Below, in pieces: positions 8,775 through 17,136 of a stretch of DNA of 64,000 bases. Under the pieces are notes generated by a model. It did no database searches, was not told the DNA's origin, and was given only the letters and a program-made list of their open reading frames with translations. Numbering within the stretch: the stretch's first letter is position 1; every line of letters begins with the position of its first letter. This DNA is from Xanthobacteraceae bacterium 501b (GTDB taxonomy: Bacteria; Pseudomonadota; Alphaproteobacteria; Rhizobiales; Xanthobacteraceae), in the NCBI GenBank assembly GCA_000378025.1, contig KB899087.1, forward strand, positions 1,612,001-1,676,000, given 5' to 3'. Position numbers and translations under genes: made by a program.

Positions 8775-8893
8775 ACCGCCCCGCGTTATTTAGACGCCGT
8801 CGGCTTTGGCTTGTCTGCGGTTCGTGCTTGAGCAGGTTGACGAAGCTCTCGGCCACAGCGTTGTCATGGCAATTCCCGTGACGGCTCATCGAG
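8772..8893 (-). mobile_element. Internally deleted IS3-family insertion-sequence end
   Basis: On the minus strand the sequence from about 8893 reads SRHGNCHDNAVAESFVNLLK, the DDE motif around the catalytic Glu of IS3-group OrfB, starting at ATG 8889. After about 25 codons homology stops and the element jumps to what looks like a terminal inverted repeat: 8772-8798 read on plus begins TGAACCGCCCCG, as many IS3-family ends do. The rest of orfB, orfA and the other end are missing. It is non-functional. Its outer end touches the stop of the SIP gene, and its broken end supplies the last codons of the MFS gene at 8864-10480. Confidence 0.7.
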
Positions 8894-10480
8894 GGCGAGC
8901 AGGTGCCGCACCACAGGCGGTCGTTCGATCTTGTGGAAGGCGCGCACCTGCTGCTGCACGTCGGCGTCGGCGTGCGACACGCGGTGGTGCTGGCGCAAAT
9001 GCTCGGCCCAGGACTCGACCATGAACCATTCCGTCACCCGCGTCGGCTCGGCTGCATCCTCCATCACGCCCCAGGAGGTGGCCCCGTCGCGCCGGCGGGC
9101 ATGGGACAGGCGCTGCAGCACCTTCAGGAAAGCGGGCCGGTCTTCGGTCGCGATCTCATATTCGATCAGCACCAGCACCGGCCCGCGATCGCCCGCCACG
9201 GGCTGGGCGAGCAGCGGCTCGGGCCAGTGGTTCGAGGGCGCGAGGTCGCTCTCGCCCCTCGGCAGCGCGACGCGGTGCACGATGAGGCCCGACAGCACGA
9301 GCCCGGCCGCCGCCGTCCACAGCGTCGCCGCGAGCCCGATTTCCTGGGCGATGAAGCCCCAGCCGAGGCTGCCCCCGGCCATCGCGCCGTTGAACACGGT
9401 GAGGTAGACGGCGAGCGCGCGCCCACGCACCCAGTTCGGCAGGATCGCCTGCGCCGTGGCGTTGAGCGTGGTCAGAGCGACGATCCAGGCCGCGCCCATC
9501 ACCAGCAGCACCAGCACCGCCGCCCATTGGGGGGGACCGAAGGCGAGCGCCGTAGATGCCGCGCCGGTGGCCAGCGCGGCGGCGAGCATCAGCCCGTCCG
9601 GGCTCAGCTTGTCTCGCGCCATCGGCAGGGCCAGCGCACCGCCAATGGCGCCGACGCCGACCGAGCCGAGCAGGAGGCCGTAAAACGCGGCATCTCCCGC
9701 CAGCAATTGCCGCGTGACCAGCGGCAGCAGCGCCCAGACGGCGCTGGCGAAGGCGAAGAACACGGCGGCGCGCAGCAGCACCACATGCAGCTCGCGACTG
9801 GAGCGGGCATAGCGCAGCCCCGCCCCGAAGGCGCCGCCGAAATGCTCGCTCAGTTCGTCCTGCGTGTTGGCCGGCCGCTTCCACCACAGCAGTGCCGCGA
9901 TGACGATGAGGTAGCTGGCGACATCAGCCCCATAGGTCACGGCCGCACCGAAGGCGGCGAGCAGCAGGCCGCCGACGGCCGGCCCGATGGAGCGGGCGAT
10001 GTTGATGCCCAGCGAGTTGAGCGCCACCGCGCTCTTCAGTTCGCCGCGCGGCACCAGCTCGGGCACGATGGACTGCCAGGTCGGCCCCATCAGCGCCGCG
10101 CCGATGCCGCCGACAAAGGTGAGCATGATCAGCCCGGACACCGTGACAAGGCCGCTCGCCGACAGCAGCATCAGCGTGGCGCTGACGCAGCCGAGCATGA
10201 TCTGGATGAAGATCAGGAATTTCCGCCGGTCGAGAATGTCGGAGAGCACGCCGGCGGGAATGGCGAGCAGGAAGATCGGCAGCATGCCGGCCGCCTGCAC
10301 GGCGGCGACGGCGGCGGGCGAGGCGGAGAGGTCCGTCACCAGCCAGGCGCTGGCCACGTCGCGCATGAAGCTGCCGGTATTGCCCAGCACGGTGGCCGCC
10401 CACAGCACGGCGAAGACCGGGCGCCGCAGCGGCGCGAAGCTGCCGGCGGGCGGCGCGGGCGACGGGGTGGCCGTGCTCAT
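8864..10480 (-). CDS. MFS exporter (EntS/MFS_3-like) with C-terminal monooxygenase-like (ABM) domain
   Basis: Inner-membrane major-facilitator protein of 538 residues, ATG at 10480 preceded by GGAGGA. Residues 20-420 are a twelve-helix MFS_3 transporter (FAVLWAATVLGNTGSFMRDV, MLPIFLLAIPAGVLSDILDR), the class that includes the enterobactin exporter EntS. Residues about 430-525 are a soluble dimeric alpha/beta-barrel domain resembling antibiotic-biosynthesis monooxygenases (VLVLIEYEIATEDRPAFLKV, TEWFMVESWAEHLRQHHRV). This arrangement is common in the MFS_3 group and the domain is probably not an enzyme here. The last residues (DEPSRELP) are encoded by the adjoining IS3 remnant, so the original 3' end was lost. 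It is the last gene of a leftward cluster. Substrate unknown. Confidence 0.85.
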   Translation of the reverse strand: MSTATPSPAPPAGSFAPLRRPVFAVLWAATVLGNTGSFMRDVASAWLVTDLSASPAAVAAVQAAGMLPIFLLAIPAGVLSDILDRRKFLIFIQIMLGCVSATLMLLSASGLVTVSGLIMLTFVGGIGAALMGPTWQSIVPELVPRGELKSAVALNSLGINIARSIGPAVGGLLLAAFGAAVTYGADVASYLIVIAALLWWKRPANTQDELSEHFGGAFGAGLRYARSSRELHVVLLRAAVFFAFASAVWALLPLVTRQLLAGDAAFYGLLLGSVGVGAIGGALALPMARDKLSPDGLMLAAALATGAASTALAFGPPQWAAVLVLLVMGAAWIVALTTLNATAQAILPNWVRGRALAVYLTVFNGAMAGGSLGWGFIAQEIGLAATLWTAAAGLVLSGLIVHRVALPRGESDLAPSNHWPEPLLAQPVAGDRGPVLVLIEYEIATEDRPAFLKVLQRLSHARRRDGATSWGVMEDAAEPTRVTEWFMVESWAEHLRQHHRVSHADADVQQQVRAFHKIERPPVVRHLLALDEPSRELP

Positions 10481-10511
10481 GTCTGTCTCCTCCTCGCGCG
10501 CAGGGCGCCTG

Positions 10512-12377
10512 TCAGACCGCCCAGCAGGCGCAGCCGAGCGCGCCCCAGAAGGCGGGCGCGTCCGAGGTCGGCACCTCGGCCCCCCAGGCCCCCGCATGGG
10601 CGTGGCCGTGGACGTTGCACGCCTGCGCGCAGCCGCACAGCCGGGCGAAGGCGTGCCGGGCAGTGCCCGCTTCCGCGCGCTGCGTGTAGCCGTCGAAGGT
10701 GCGCACCGGCGACCAGTCCGGCATCGCCGGCGGCAGTTCGGGGGCGAGGTCGCGGAAATCTCCGGCGCCATGCACCGGCGTGCCGCCGAGCAGCGTCAGG
10801 ACCGAGGTGATGTCGGCGATGGCCTCATCAGGCACGGCGAAATAATCCTCGGAGAGCACGGCGAGATCGGCCAGCTGGCCGGCGGCGATCTGGCCCTTCT
10901 TGCCCTCCTCATTGGAGAACCAGGTATTCTCATCCGTCCACAGGCGCAGCGCGGCCTCGCGGTCCAGCCGGTTCGCGGCGGGGTAGAGGGCGAGCCCGCC
11001 CACCGTCCGGCCCGTGACCAGCCAGGCGAGCGAGACCCAGGGATTGTAGGAGGCGACGCGGGTGGCATCGGTGCCCGCGCCCACCTTCACGCCCATGTCG
11101 AGCATGCGCCGCACCGGCGGGGTGCGCTCGGCGGCGCGGTGGCCGTAGCGTTCCGCAAAATACTCGCCCTGAAAGGCCATGCGGTGCTGCACCGCGATGC
11201 CGCCGCCGAGCGCGGCGACGCGCGCAATGTTGCGGTCGCTAATGGTCTCGGCATGGTCGAAGAACCAGTTGAGCCCTTCCAGCGGCACATCGCGATTGAC
11301 CTTCTCGAACACGTCGAGAGCGCGCGAAATGGTCTGGTCATAGGTGGCGTGCATCCGCCACGGCCAGCGATTCTCGGCCAGCAGGCGGATGACGGGTTCG
11401 AGGTCGCCTTCCATGCTCGCCGGCATGTCGGGGCGCTCGACCCGGAAATCCTCGAAATCGGCGGCGGAATAGACCAGCATCTCGCCGGCGCCATTGCTGC
11501 GGTAGAGGTCGTCGCCCTGGCCGGGCGTCACCTGCTTCGCCCAGCCGGCAAAATCGGCGAGCTCCTCCGTCGGCTTCTGGGTGAAGAGGTTGTAGGCGAT
11601 CCGCACGGTGAGCGCGCCCTCGCGGTGAAGTTCCTCGATGATCGCATAGTCGTCCGGGTAGTTCTGGAAGCCGCCGCCGGCATCGATGACGCCGGTGACG
11701 CCGAGCCGGTTCACCTCGCGCATGAAATGGCGGGTGGAGTTCTTCTGATATTCGACCGGCAGCTTCGGCCCCTTGGCCAGCGTCGCATAGAGGACGGTCG
11801 CGTTGGGCTGGGCGAGCAGAAGGCCGGTGGGGTTGCCGGCGCCATCGCGCGCGATCTCCCCGCCGGGCGGGTTCGGCGTGTCCCTGGTGTAGCCCACCGC
11901 CCGCAGCGCGGCGCCGTTGAGCAAGGCGCGGTCATAGAGGTGAAGGATGAACACCGGCGTGTCGGGGGCGACCGCGTTGATCTCCTCCAGCGTCGGCAAG
12001 CGCTTTTCCGCGAACTGGTGTTCGCTGAAGCCGCCAACCACCCGCACCCATTGTGGCGCGGGCGTGTTGTCGACCTGCTGCTTCAGCATCTCCATCGCGT
12101 GGGCGAGCGAGCGCACGCCGTCCCAGCGCAGCTCCATAGTGTAGTTCAGCCCGCCGCGGATGATGTGCATGTGGCTGTCGATCAGGCCGGGAATGACCCG
12201 GCGCCCGCCAAGGTCGATGCGCACCGTCGCCTCACCCGCCAGCGCCATCGCCTCCGGCGCGGCCCCGGCGAACAGCACCTTGCCATCCGCGATCGCCACC
12301 GCCTCGGCCTGCGGGTTGGAACGGTCGAGCGTCGTGACCTTGGCGTTGAACAGGATCAGATCGGCGGTAGATGGCAT
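10512..12377 (-). CDS. YtcJ-type amidohydrolase with Cys/His-rich C-terminal tail
   Basis: Metal-dependent amidohydrolase of the YtcJ/Amidohydro_3 group, 621 residues. ATG 12377 is chosen because homology begins there (ADLILFNAKVTTLDRSNPQA); the open frame upstream reads through the XapX gene. The metal-binding motif PGLIDSHMHI is near residue 70, HATYDQTI and WFFDHAETI supply later ligands, and GAGTDATRV is the C-terminal active-site loop. The last 60 residues form a tail with CGCAQACNVHGHAHAG and a final GCACWAV, a likely extra metal site or disulfide region. These enzymes hydrolyse amides or carbamates, but the substrate cannot be predicted. It lies 31 bases from the XapX gene and 31 from the MFS gene in one apparent operon. 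Confidence 0.87.
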   Translation of the reverse strand: MPSTADLILFNAKVTTLDRSNPQAEAVAIADGKVLFAGAAPEAMALAGEATVRIDLGGRRVIPGLIDSHMHIIRGGLNYTMELRWDGVRSLAHAMEMLKQQVDNTPAPQWVRVVGGFSEHQFAEKRLPTLEEINAVAPDTPVFILHLYDRALLNGAALRAVGYTRDTPNPPGGEIARDGAGNPTGLLLAQPNATVLYATLAKGPKLPVEYQKNSTRHFMREVNRLGVTGVIDAGGGFQNYPDDYAIIEELHREGALTVRIAYNLFTQKPTEELADFAGWAKQVTPGQGDDLYRSNGAGEMLVYSAADFEDFRVERPDMPASMEGDLEPVIRLLAENRWPWRMHATYDQTISRALDVFEKVNRDVPLEGLNWFFDHAETISDRNIARVAALGGGIAVQHRMAFQGEYFAERYGHRAAERTPPVRRMLDMGVKVGAGTDATRVASYNPWVSLAWLVTGRTVGGLALYPAANRLDREAALRLWTDENTWFSNEEGKKGQIAAGQLADLAVLSEDYFAVPDEAIADITSVLTLLGGTPVHGAGDFRDLAPELPPAMPDWSPVRTFDGYTQRAEAGTARHAFARLCGCAQACNVHGHAHAGAWGAEVPTSDAPAFWGALGCACWAV

Positions 12378-12408
12378 GATCGCGGTCTCCGCTGAGAGGG
12401 GCGGCCGG

Positions 12409-12687
12409 TCAGGAACCGGGAGGCGCCTCGTGGCCCTCGCTGGCGCTGGCCTTGCGGCCGGGCAACTGGCCGAGCACATGATCGGAACAGTCGGCGAGGC
12501 CGATGGCGGCGCGCAGGCCATCGCCCTTGAGAAGATGGCGGGCGACGGGCACAACCTGCTCGCCGAGGAGGATGCCGAACAGGCCGACCAGCGCCACGAC
12601 GGGCGGGGCCGGCGAGCGGACATTGATCAGGCTGTAGACGATGCCGACCAGCAGGCCGGCACCGAGCGAGGCGAAATAGAGCTTCAT
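12409..12687 (-). CDS. XapX domain (DUF1427) small membrane protein
   Basis: A 92-residue protein with two hydrophobic segments (LYFASLGAGLLVGIVYSLI and PPVVALVGLFGILLGEQVVP) joined by the characteristic VRSPAPP motif of the XapX/DUF1427 family. A hydrophilic C-terminal tail follows. AGGAG lies seven bases before the ATG. Function is unknown; in other proteobacteria XapX proteins are found beside hydrolases and amidohydrolases much like those here, so a role tied to the cluster is likely but undefined. Confidence 0.85.
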   Translation of the reverse strand: MKLYFASLGAGLLVGIVYSLINVRSPAPPVVALVGLFGILLGEQVVPVARHLLKGDGLRAAIGLADCSDHVLGQLPGRKASASEGHEAPPGS

Positions 12688-12716
12688 CGCAGCACTCCTG
12701 CGAGGCGCGCCCAGGC

Positions 12717-13685
12717 TCAGCCCTTGATGAAGGCGAGCAGGTCCGGGTTGATCACCTCGGCCTCGGTGGTCAGCATGCCGTGGGGGTAGCCCTTGTAGAC
12801 CTTGAGCGTGCCGTTCTTCAGCAGCTTGACCGCCTTCAGCGCCGAATCCGCAATCGGCACGATCTGGTCGTCGTCCCCATGCATCACCAGCGTCGGCACG
12901 GTGATCGCCTGGAGATCCTCGGTCTGGTCGGTCTCGGAGAAGGCCTTGATGCCGTCATAATGCGCCTTGGCGCTGCCCATCATGCCCTGCCGCCACCAAT
13001 TGTTGACGACGCCGGGATAGACCTTCGCACCCTCGCGGTTAAAGCCGTAGAAAGGGCCGGCCGGCACATCGAGGAAGAACTGGGCGCGGTTCTCGGCAGT
13101 GGCCTTGCGGAAGCCGTCGAACACTTCCAGCGGCAGGCCCTCCGGATTGGCGTCGGTCTTCAGCATCAGCGGCGGCACGGCGGAGACCAGCACCGCCTTG
13201 GCGACGCGGCCGGCCGGCTCGCCATGCTTGGCGACATAGCGGGCGACTTCGCCGCCGCCGGTGGAATGGCCGATATGCACGGCGTTCCTCAGGTCGAGAT
13301 GCTCGACCACGGCGAAGGCGTCGGCGGCGTAGTGGTCCATGTCGTGGCCGCCGGAGACCTGCGCCGAGCGGCCATGGCCGCGCCGGTCATGCGCGACGAC
13401 GCGGAAGCCGTTCTGGACGAAGAACAGCATCTGGGCGTCCCAATCGTCCGACGACAGCGGCCAGCCATGGTGGAACATGATCGGCTGGGCGTCCTTCGGA
13501 CCCCAGTCCTTGAAGAAGATCTCGACTCCGTCCTTGGTGGCGAGTGTGGTCATATCAGGGGCTCCGTGAGTGGCGATGGTTGCGGCGAAAGCGGGAGTGA
13601 GCGGGCCGAGCGCGGAAAGGACCGCGGTCGCGCCTCCGATTTCAAGGATGGCCCGGCGCGACAGCGACAGAGACTGCCCGCTCAT
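12717..13685 (-). CDS. Alpha/beta hydrolase, non-heme chloroperoxidase-like, with Tat signal
   Basis: Serine hydrolase of 322 residues in the cofactor-free chloroperoxidase/arylesterase group. The catalytic triad is visible: Ser in GHSTGGG, Asp in MHGDDDQIVP and His in GYPHGM. Also typical are FHHGWPLSSDDWD and VAHDRRGHGRS. Residues 1-40 form a twin-arginine signal (SRRAILEIGGATAVLSALGP, then AFAA), so this form should be exported folded. The usual family start corresponds to Met at 13553 (TTLATKDGVEIFFKDWG), which has its own GGAG eight bases upstream; both exported and cytoplasmic forms could be made. Physiological substrate unknown; perhydrolase or esterase activity is usual for the family. 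Confidence 0.88.
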   Translation of the reverse strand: MSGQSLSLSRRAILEIGGATAVLSALGPLTPAFAATIATHGAPDMTTLATKDGVEIFFKDWGPKDAQPIMFHHGWPLSSDDWDAQMLFFVQNGFRVVAHDRRGHGRSAQVSGGHDMDHYAADAFAVVEHLDLRNAVHIGHSTGGGEVARYVAKHGEPAGRVAKAVLVSAVPPLMLKTDANPEGLPLEVFDGFRKATAENRAQFFLDVPAGPFYGFNREGAKVYPGVVNNWWRQGMMGSAKAHYDGIKAFSETDQTEDLQAITVPTLVMHGDDDQIVPIADSALKAVKLLKNGTLKVYKGYPHGMLTTEAEVINPDLLAFIKG

Positions 13686-13694
13686 GGCTTCATC

Positions 13695-14348
13695 TCAATG
13701 ACCTTCGGAGGCGCCGAACATCGTCTTGGCGTAGGTGATTCCCAACCCATAGGCGCCGCCGAACTGCTTGGCGATGCCGGTGGTCATCTCGTAGCTCCCG
13801 GTTCGGGCCCAGTCGCGCTGCAGTTCGAGCAGATATTGCAGCGCGGTCATCGGCCGGGCGCCAGCCTGGATCATCCGCTGCAGGGCGCGTTCATGCGCCT
13901 CGCCCGAGACGTCGCCGCAGGCATCGGCGATGACGAAGACCTCGAAGCCCTGGTCGAGGGCGGAAAGGGCCGGGCCGACGATGCACACGCTGGTCCACAG
14001 GCCGGCCAGCACGATACGGCTTTTGCCGATCTCATTGACCCGGGCGATGACCGCCGCGTCCTCCCAGGTGTTCATCGAGGTGCGATCGAGCATGGCCGGG
14101 CCGGGAAAGGCCTCGGTGATCTCGGCGAATATCGGACCGGAAAAGCTCTTCTCCGCCACCGTGGTCAGGATGGTCGGGACCTGGAATCCGGCGGCGGCGC
14201 GGGAGACCAGCGCCGCGTTGTTGCGCAGAAGGACGGCATCGATCGAGCTGGTCGCAAAGGCCATCTGCGACTGGAAGTCGATCAGCACCAGAGCGTGGTT
14301 GTCGGGATCGAGGAGTTCCTTGCCGGGGGTCGGAGTTGCGGTTGGCAT
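13695..14348 (-). CDS. Isochorismatase-like cysteine hydrolase (YcaC group)
   Basis: Cytoplasmic cysteine hydrolase of 217 residues. The catalytic Asp is in HALVLIDFQSQMAFA, the Lys in TTVAEKSFSGP, and the nucleophilic Cys in LAGLWTSVCIVGPALSAL; the cis-peptide glycine-rich context is preserved. It matches the YcaC subgroup, whose true substrate is unknown, rather than isochorismatases of siderophore synthesis, which act on chorismate derivatives and are usually linked to an ArCP domain. AGGGA lies six bases before ATG 14348. Only nine bases separate it from the Tat hydrolase. Confidence 0.88.
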   Translation of the reverse strand: MPTATPTPGKELLDPDNHALVLIDFQSQMAFATSSIDAVLLRNNAALVSRAAAGFQVPTILTTVAEKSFSGPIFAEITEAFPGPAMLDRTSMNTWEDAAVIARVNEIGKSRIVLAGLWTSVCIVGPALSALDQGFEVFVIADACGDVSGEAHERALQRMIQAGARPMTALQYLLELQRDWARTGSYEMTTGIAKQFGGAYGLGITYAKTMFGASEGH

Positions 14349-14444
14349 TGCACATCCCTGCGTGATGGGGTCCGCCGCAAGTCGTAGAGCGCGGGGCGCG
14401 GGCGGAACAATTGTGCGCGGGATGGGGGGGCATTGGCCCTGGGG

Positions 14445-14819
14445 CTAGGTCGGCCCGCTCTGCCCGGTCGCTCGGCGCAGGCAGGCGAGCAACTCCTCGG
14501 GGACCACCGGCTTGGCGAGATAGCCGTGGAACCCGGCCCGCAACGCCCGCCGGCTCGTCGCCTCGTCGGGATAGGCGGTCACGAGGATGGTCGGCACATC
14601 CAGGCCTTCCGCCCGCAGACGGCGGTGGAGCACGATGCCGCTGAAATCACGCAGACGAATATCCGCCACAAGCACATCGACCGATCGTGCCCGATCCGAC
14701 GCCAGGAAGTCTGTGGGATCGGCAAAACAAAGCGGCCGGTAGCCGAGCGCGTCGACCAGCCCGCCCAGGGCCGCCAAAGCTGCGGGATCGTCGTCGACGA
14801 TGGCCACTGTCTTGCGCAT
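14445..14819 (-). CDS. Single-domain response regulator receiver
   Basis: A stand-alone receiver of 124 residues with no output domain. The acidic pocket (VAIVDDDPAAL), phosphoacceptor Asp in VLVADIRLRDFSG, the Thr in ILVTAYPD and the Lys in GYLAKPVVPEEL are all present. ATG 14819 starts exactly at the fold (MRKTVAIVDDD), so the open frame further upstream is ignored. It lies downstream of a histidine kinase and FixJ-type regulator on the same strand, and may act as a phosphate sink or second target of that kinase. Confidence 0.88.
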   Translation of the reverse strand: MRKTVAIVDDDPAALAALGGLVDALGYRPLCFADPTDFLASDRARSVDVLVADIRLRDFSGIVLHRRLRAEGLDVPTILVTAYPDEATSRRALRAGFHGYLAKPVVPEELLACLRRATGQSGPT

Positions 14820-14923
14820 GCCCGGGACGGGTCCATCGCGCCGGACAGCGAGTGGCCCGGCCTGTGCGAACGAGCTTTGCCGGCCGCTCCGGTGCGCCAC
14901 AATTGGCTGGTGGGTGTAGGCCC

Positions 14924-15544
14924 CTACTCCCCGGGGCCAGTCGCGGCCAGTTGATCGGCGATCCGTACCAGGTCGGCAAGGGTACGGGCCTGCAGCTTCT
15001 GCATGATCTGGGACCGGTGCACCTTCACCGTCGCCTCGCTCAACTGCAGCTGGGCGGCGATCTGTTTGTTCATCAGCCCGCTGGCGATGAGCGGCATCAG
15101 CTCGCGCTCGCGCGGCGTCAATGCCGCCTGACGCCGGCGCAGCGACGAGATCTCGGCGTCGCGCGCCCGGCGGCGGCGATCACGGGCGATGCCCTCGCGC
15201 ACCGCGTCGAGCAGGTCTTGGTCGCGGAACGGCTTGAGCAGGAATTCGACGGCGCCGGATTTCATCGCCGTCACCGACATCGGCACGTCGCCATGGCCGG
15301 TGATGAAGACGATGGGCGTGGCGATGCCGGCGCGCGCGAGTTCGCGCTGGAATTCAAGCCCGCTCGCCCCGCGCAGCCGCACGTCGAGGATGAGACAGCC
15401 GGGAAGATCCGGGCAGCGGGCGTTCAAGAAGTCCCTGGGCGATTCATAGGCCCGCACCTCATAGCCTTCAGACGACAGAAGGCTTTCCAGCGAGGCGAGG
15501 ATGGATCGGTCATCGTCGACGACATAGACCACCGCGTCCGTCAT
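14924..15544 (-). CDS. FixJ-type response regulator (receiver plus LuxR HTH)
   Basis: Two-component transcription factor of 206 residues. The receiver occupies residues 1-120, with Asp in CLILDVRLRG, Thr in VFITGHGDVPM and Lys in EFLLKPFRD. The LuxR/GerE helix-turn-helix is near residues 140-195 (LTPRERELMPLIASGLMNKQ, SEATVKVHRSQIMQKL). The start overlaps the kinase stop by four bases (ATGA), making the kinase its evident partner. Likely targets are the hydrolase-transporter genes that follow; no binding site was identified. Confidence 0.93.
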   Translation of the reverse strand: MTDAVVYVVDDDRSILASLESLLSSEGYEVRAYESPRDFLNARCPDLPGCLILDVRLRGASGLEFQRELARAGIATPIVFITGHGDVPMSVTAMKSGAVEFLLKPFRDQDLLDAVREGIARDRRRRARDAEISSLRRRQAALTPRERELMPLIASGLMNKQIAAQLQLSEATVKVHRSQIMQKLQARTLADLVRIADQLAATGPGE

Positions 15545-17136
15545 CGGGCTTTCTCCTCCACGCCAGATCTCGCCTGCGCGTCTGCCACAGACAGGATCGC
15601 CACGGGAAGCGAGAAATGGAAGATGGCCCCGTGCGGCGTGTTCGCGCTGGCCCAGATGCTGCCGCCATGCGCCTCGACCACGGCGCGGCAGAACATCAGC
15701 CCCATGCCCATGCCGCCGGGCTTGGTGGTGACGAAGGGATCGAACAGCCGCTCGGCCACCTCACTGGCGATGCCGGCGCCGGTGTCGGCGACCCCGACAT
15801 GCACCTCGCCATGCGGCTCCTGCGACAGGCGCACCGTCACGCGGCGCGCCCGCAACGGCGCCGCGCGCACGGCATCGACCGCGTTCTCGATCAGGTTGCG
15901 CAGCACATGATGCAGTTGCACGGCGTTGCCGATGACGGGTGGCACCTCGCGCTCGCCCTCGACCACGATCTCGACGCCATAATGGCGCGCGTCGCGGCTC
16001 GCCTCCCCGGCCGCCCTGGCGACGATGGCCGCGAGGTCCAGCTCGGCCCGCTCGCGCGTGCCCTTGGTGAACATGGTGCGGATGCCCGCCACCACGCCAT
16101 TGGCCCGATGGCCGTCCTCGACGATCCGGCGCAGCGCCAGTTCCGCCTTGTCGATGCGCGGCTCGGCCTTGGAAAGCCAGCGCAGCGCCGCGTCGGCATT
16201 GGTCACCATGCTGGCGAGGGGCTGGTTGATCTCATGGGCGATCGAGGCGGAGAGCGCCTCCATCGCGGTCAACCGCTTCTCCCGGCTGCGCAGCTCGGCC
16301 GCGACGGTGCGGGCGAGACGGATATGCACCAGCGTGGTCTGGGCGATCAGGACCAGCAGGATGATGCTCATCGCCACCAGCCCATAGAGCCGCCCGGCCC
16401 ACCAGCCCACGCTCAGCCGCGTGCCGCCACCGAGATAGGAGATGAGCAGCAATTCGATACCAAGCGAGAACAGGACGATGCAGACCCACAGGCTCAGCGC
16501 CGAACGGCGGAACCAGAGGAGTAGAACGATATCAACGGCATAAAGCGCCATGGCGAGGGCCGGCACCACCTGCCACAGCAGGTTGACCTGCCGCCCGTCG
16601 CGCATCAGCGGCGGCAGTGCGTCGCGGAAATACAGCGTCACCTCGATCAGCACGGTCGCCCCGACGCACACGCAGACCGCCACCAGCGCCGCACTGGTCG
16701 TGATCTCCCGACGCGGGGCGAGGGCGAAGGCCAGCACGAAAAGCGGAAAGGCCAGCCGGCGCAGCAGGCCGAAGGCGGCCGTCACCTGCAGCCCCGCATT
16801 GATGTCGAAGCCGGTAAAGACGCCCGGGAAGGTCAGTGCCCAGGGCGCGAGCATCAGCGCGCCGAACAGATAGCCGGAGGCGAGGAAGAGCAGCGGAAGC
16901 GAGCGGCGCGCGCTGTAGAGCGCGAAGAGGAGCGCGGCCGTCATAGCTTCCAGAACAAAGGTCGCCGCTGCATAGGCCGGCACCAGGATTTCGGTGTTCT
17001 GGGTGGGCAGGCGCGCGAAGGGCATTGTCGCGACGAACAGCGCAACCAGTGCAAGCGAAAGTCCACCCGCCAAGGCGAGTTGCGGCCGCGTGACACGGAA
17101 GGACGTCTCCGCCTGCTCCTCGCTGCTCGACACCAT
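15541..17136 (-). CDS. Membrane sensor histidine kinase, MASE4-like sensor
   Basis: Sensor kinase of 531 residues, partner of the FixJ-type regulator. The N-terminal half has about seven or eight hydrophobic helices resembling the MASE4 sensor (LALAGGLSLALVALFVATMP, GYLFGALMLAPWALTFPGVF). The C-terminal half is the kinase: H-box SASIAHEINQPLASM, N-box HHVLRNLIENAVDAV, G1 VGVADTGAGI and G2 KPGGMGMGL. There is no PAS domain. The open frame extends to 17460, but that extension crosses the tRNA-Ser gene; ATG 17136 is used, just before the first helix and preceded by AGGGA. The signal sensed is unknown. Confidence 0.9.
   Translation of the reverse strand: MVSSSEEQAETSFRVTRPQLALAGGLSLALVALFVATMPFARLPTQNTEILVPAYAAATFVLEAMTAALLFALYSARRSLPLLFLASGYLFGALMLAPWALTFPGVFTGFDINAGLQVTAAFGLLRRLAFPLFVLAFALAPRREITTSAALVAVCVCVGATVLIEVTLYFRDALPPLMRDGRQVNLLWQVVPALAMALYAVDIVLLLWFRRSALSLWVCIVLFSLGIELLLISYLGGGTRLSVGWWAGRLYGLVAMSIILLVLIAQTTLVHIRLARTVAAELRSREKRLTAMEALSASIAHEINQPLASMVTNADAALRWLSKAEPRIDKAELALRRIVEDGHRANGVVAGIRTMFTKGTRERAELDLAAIVARAAGEASRDARHYGVEIVVEGEREVPPVIGNAVQLHHVLRNLIENAVDAVRAAPLRARRVTVRLSQEPHGEVHVGVADTGAGIASEVAERLFDPFVTTKPGGMGMGLMFCRAVVEAHGGSIWASANTPHGAIFHFSLPVAILSVADAQARSGVEEKAR

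Noticed and set aside
8903-10810. 635-codon open frame on the plus strand antisense to the MFS gene
   Set aside because: Arg/Gly/His-rich nonsense typical of a GC-rich antisense frame; the minus strand encodes a clear MFS protein.
13695-14348. Isochorismatase as part of siderophore synthesis with the locus at 1-8774
   Set aside because: It lacks entB-type neighbours (entA, entC, NRPS) and resembles YcaC; an IS remnant separates the two regions.
9987-14387. Two long plus-strand frames (802 and 535 codons) antisense to the hydrolase cluster
   Set aside because: No recognisable protein, no ribosome-binding sites; the minus-strand genes have family motifs.
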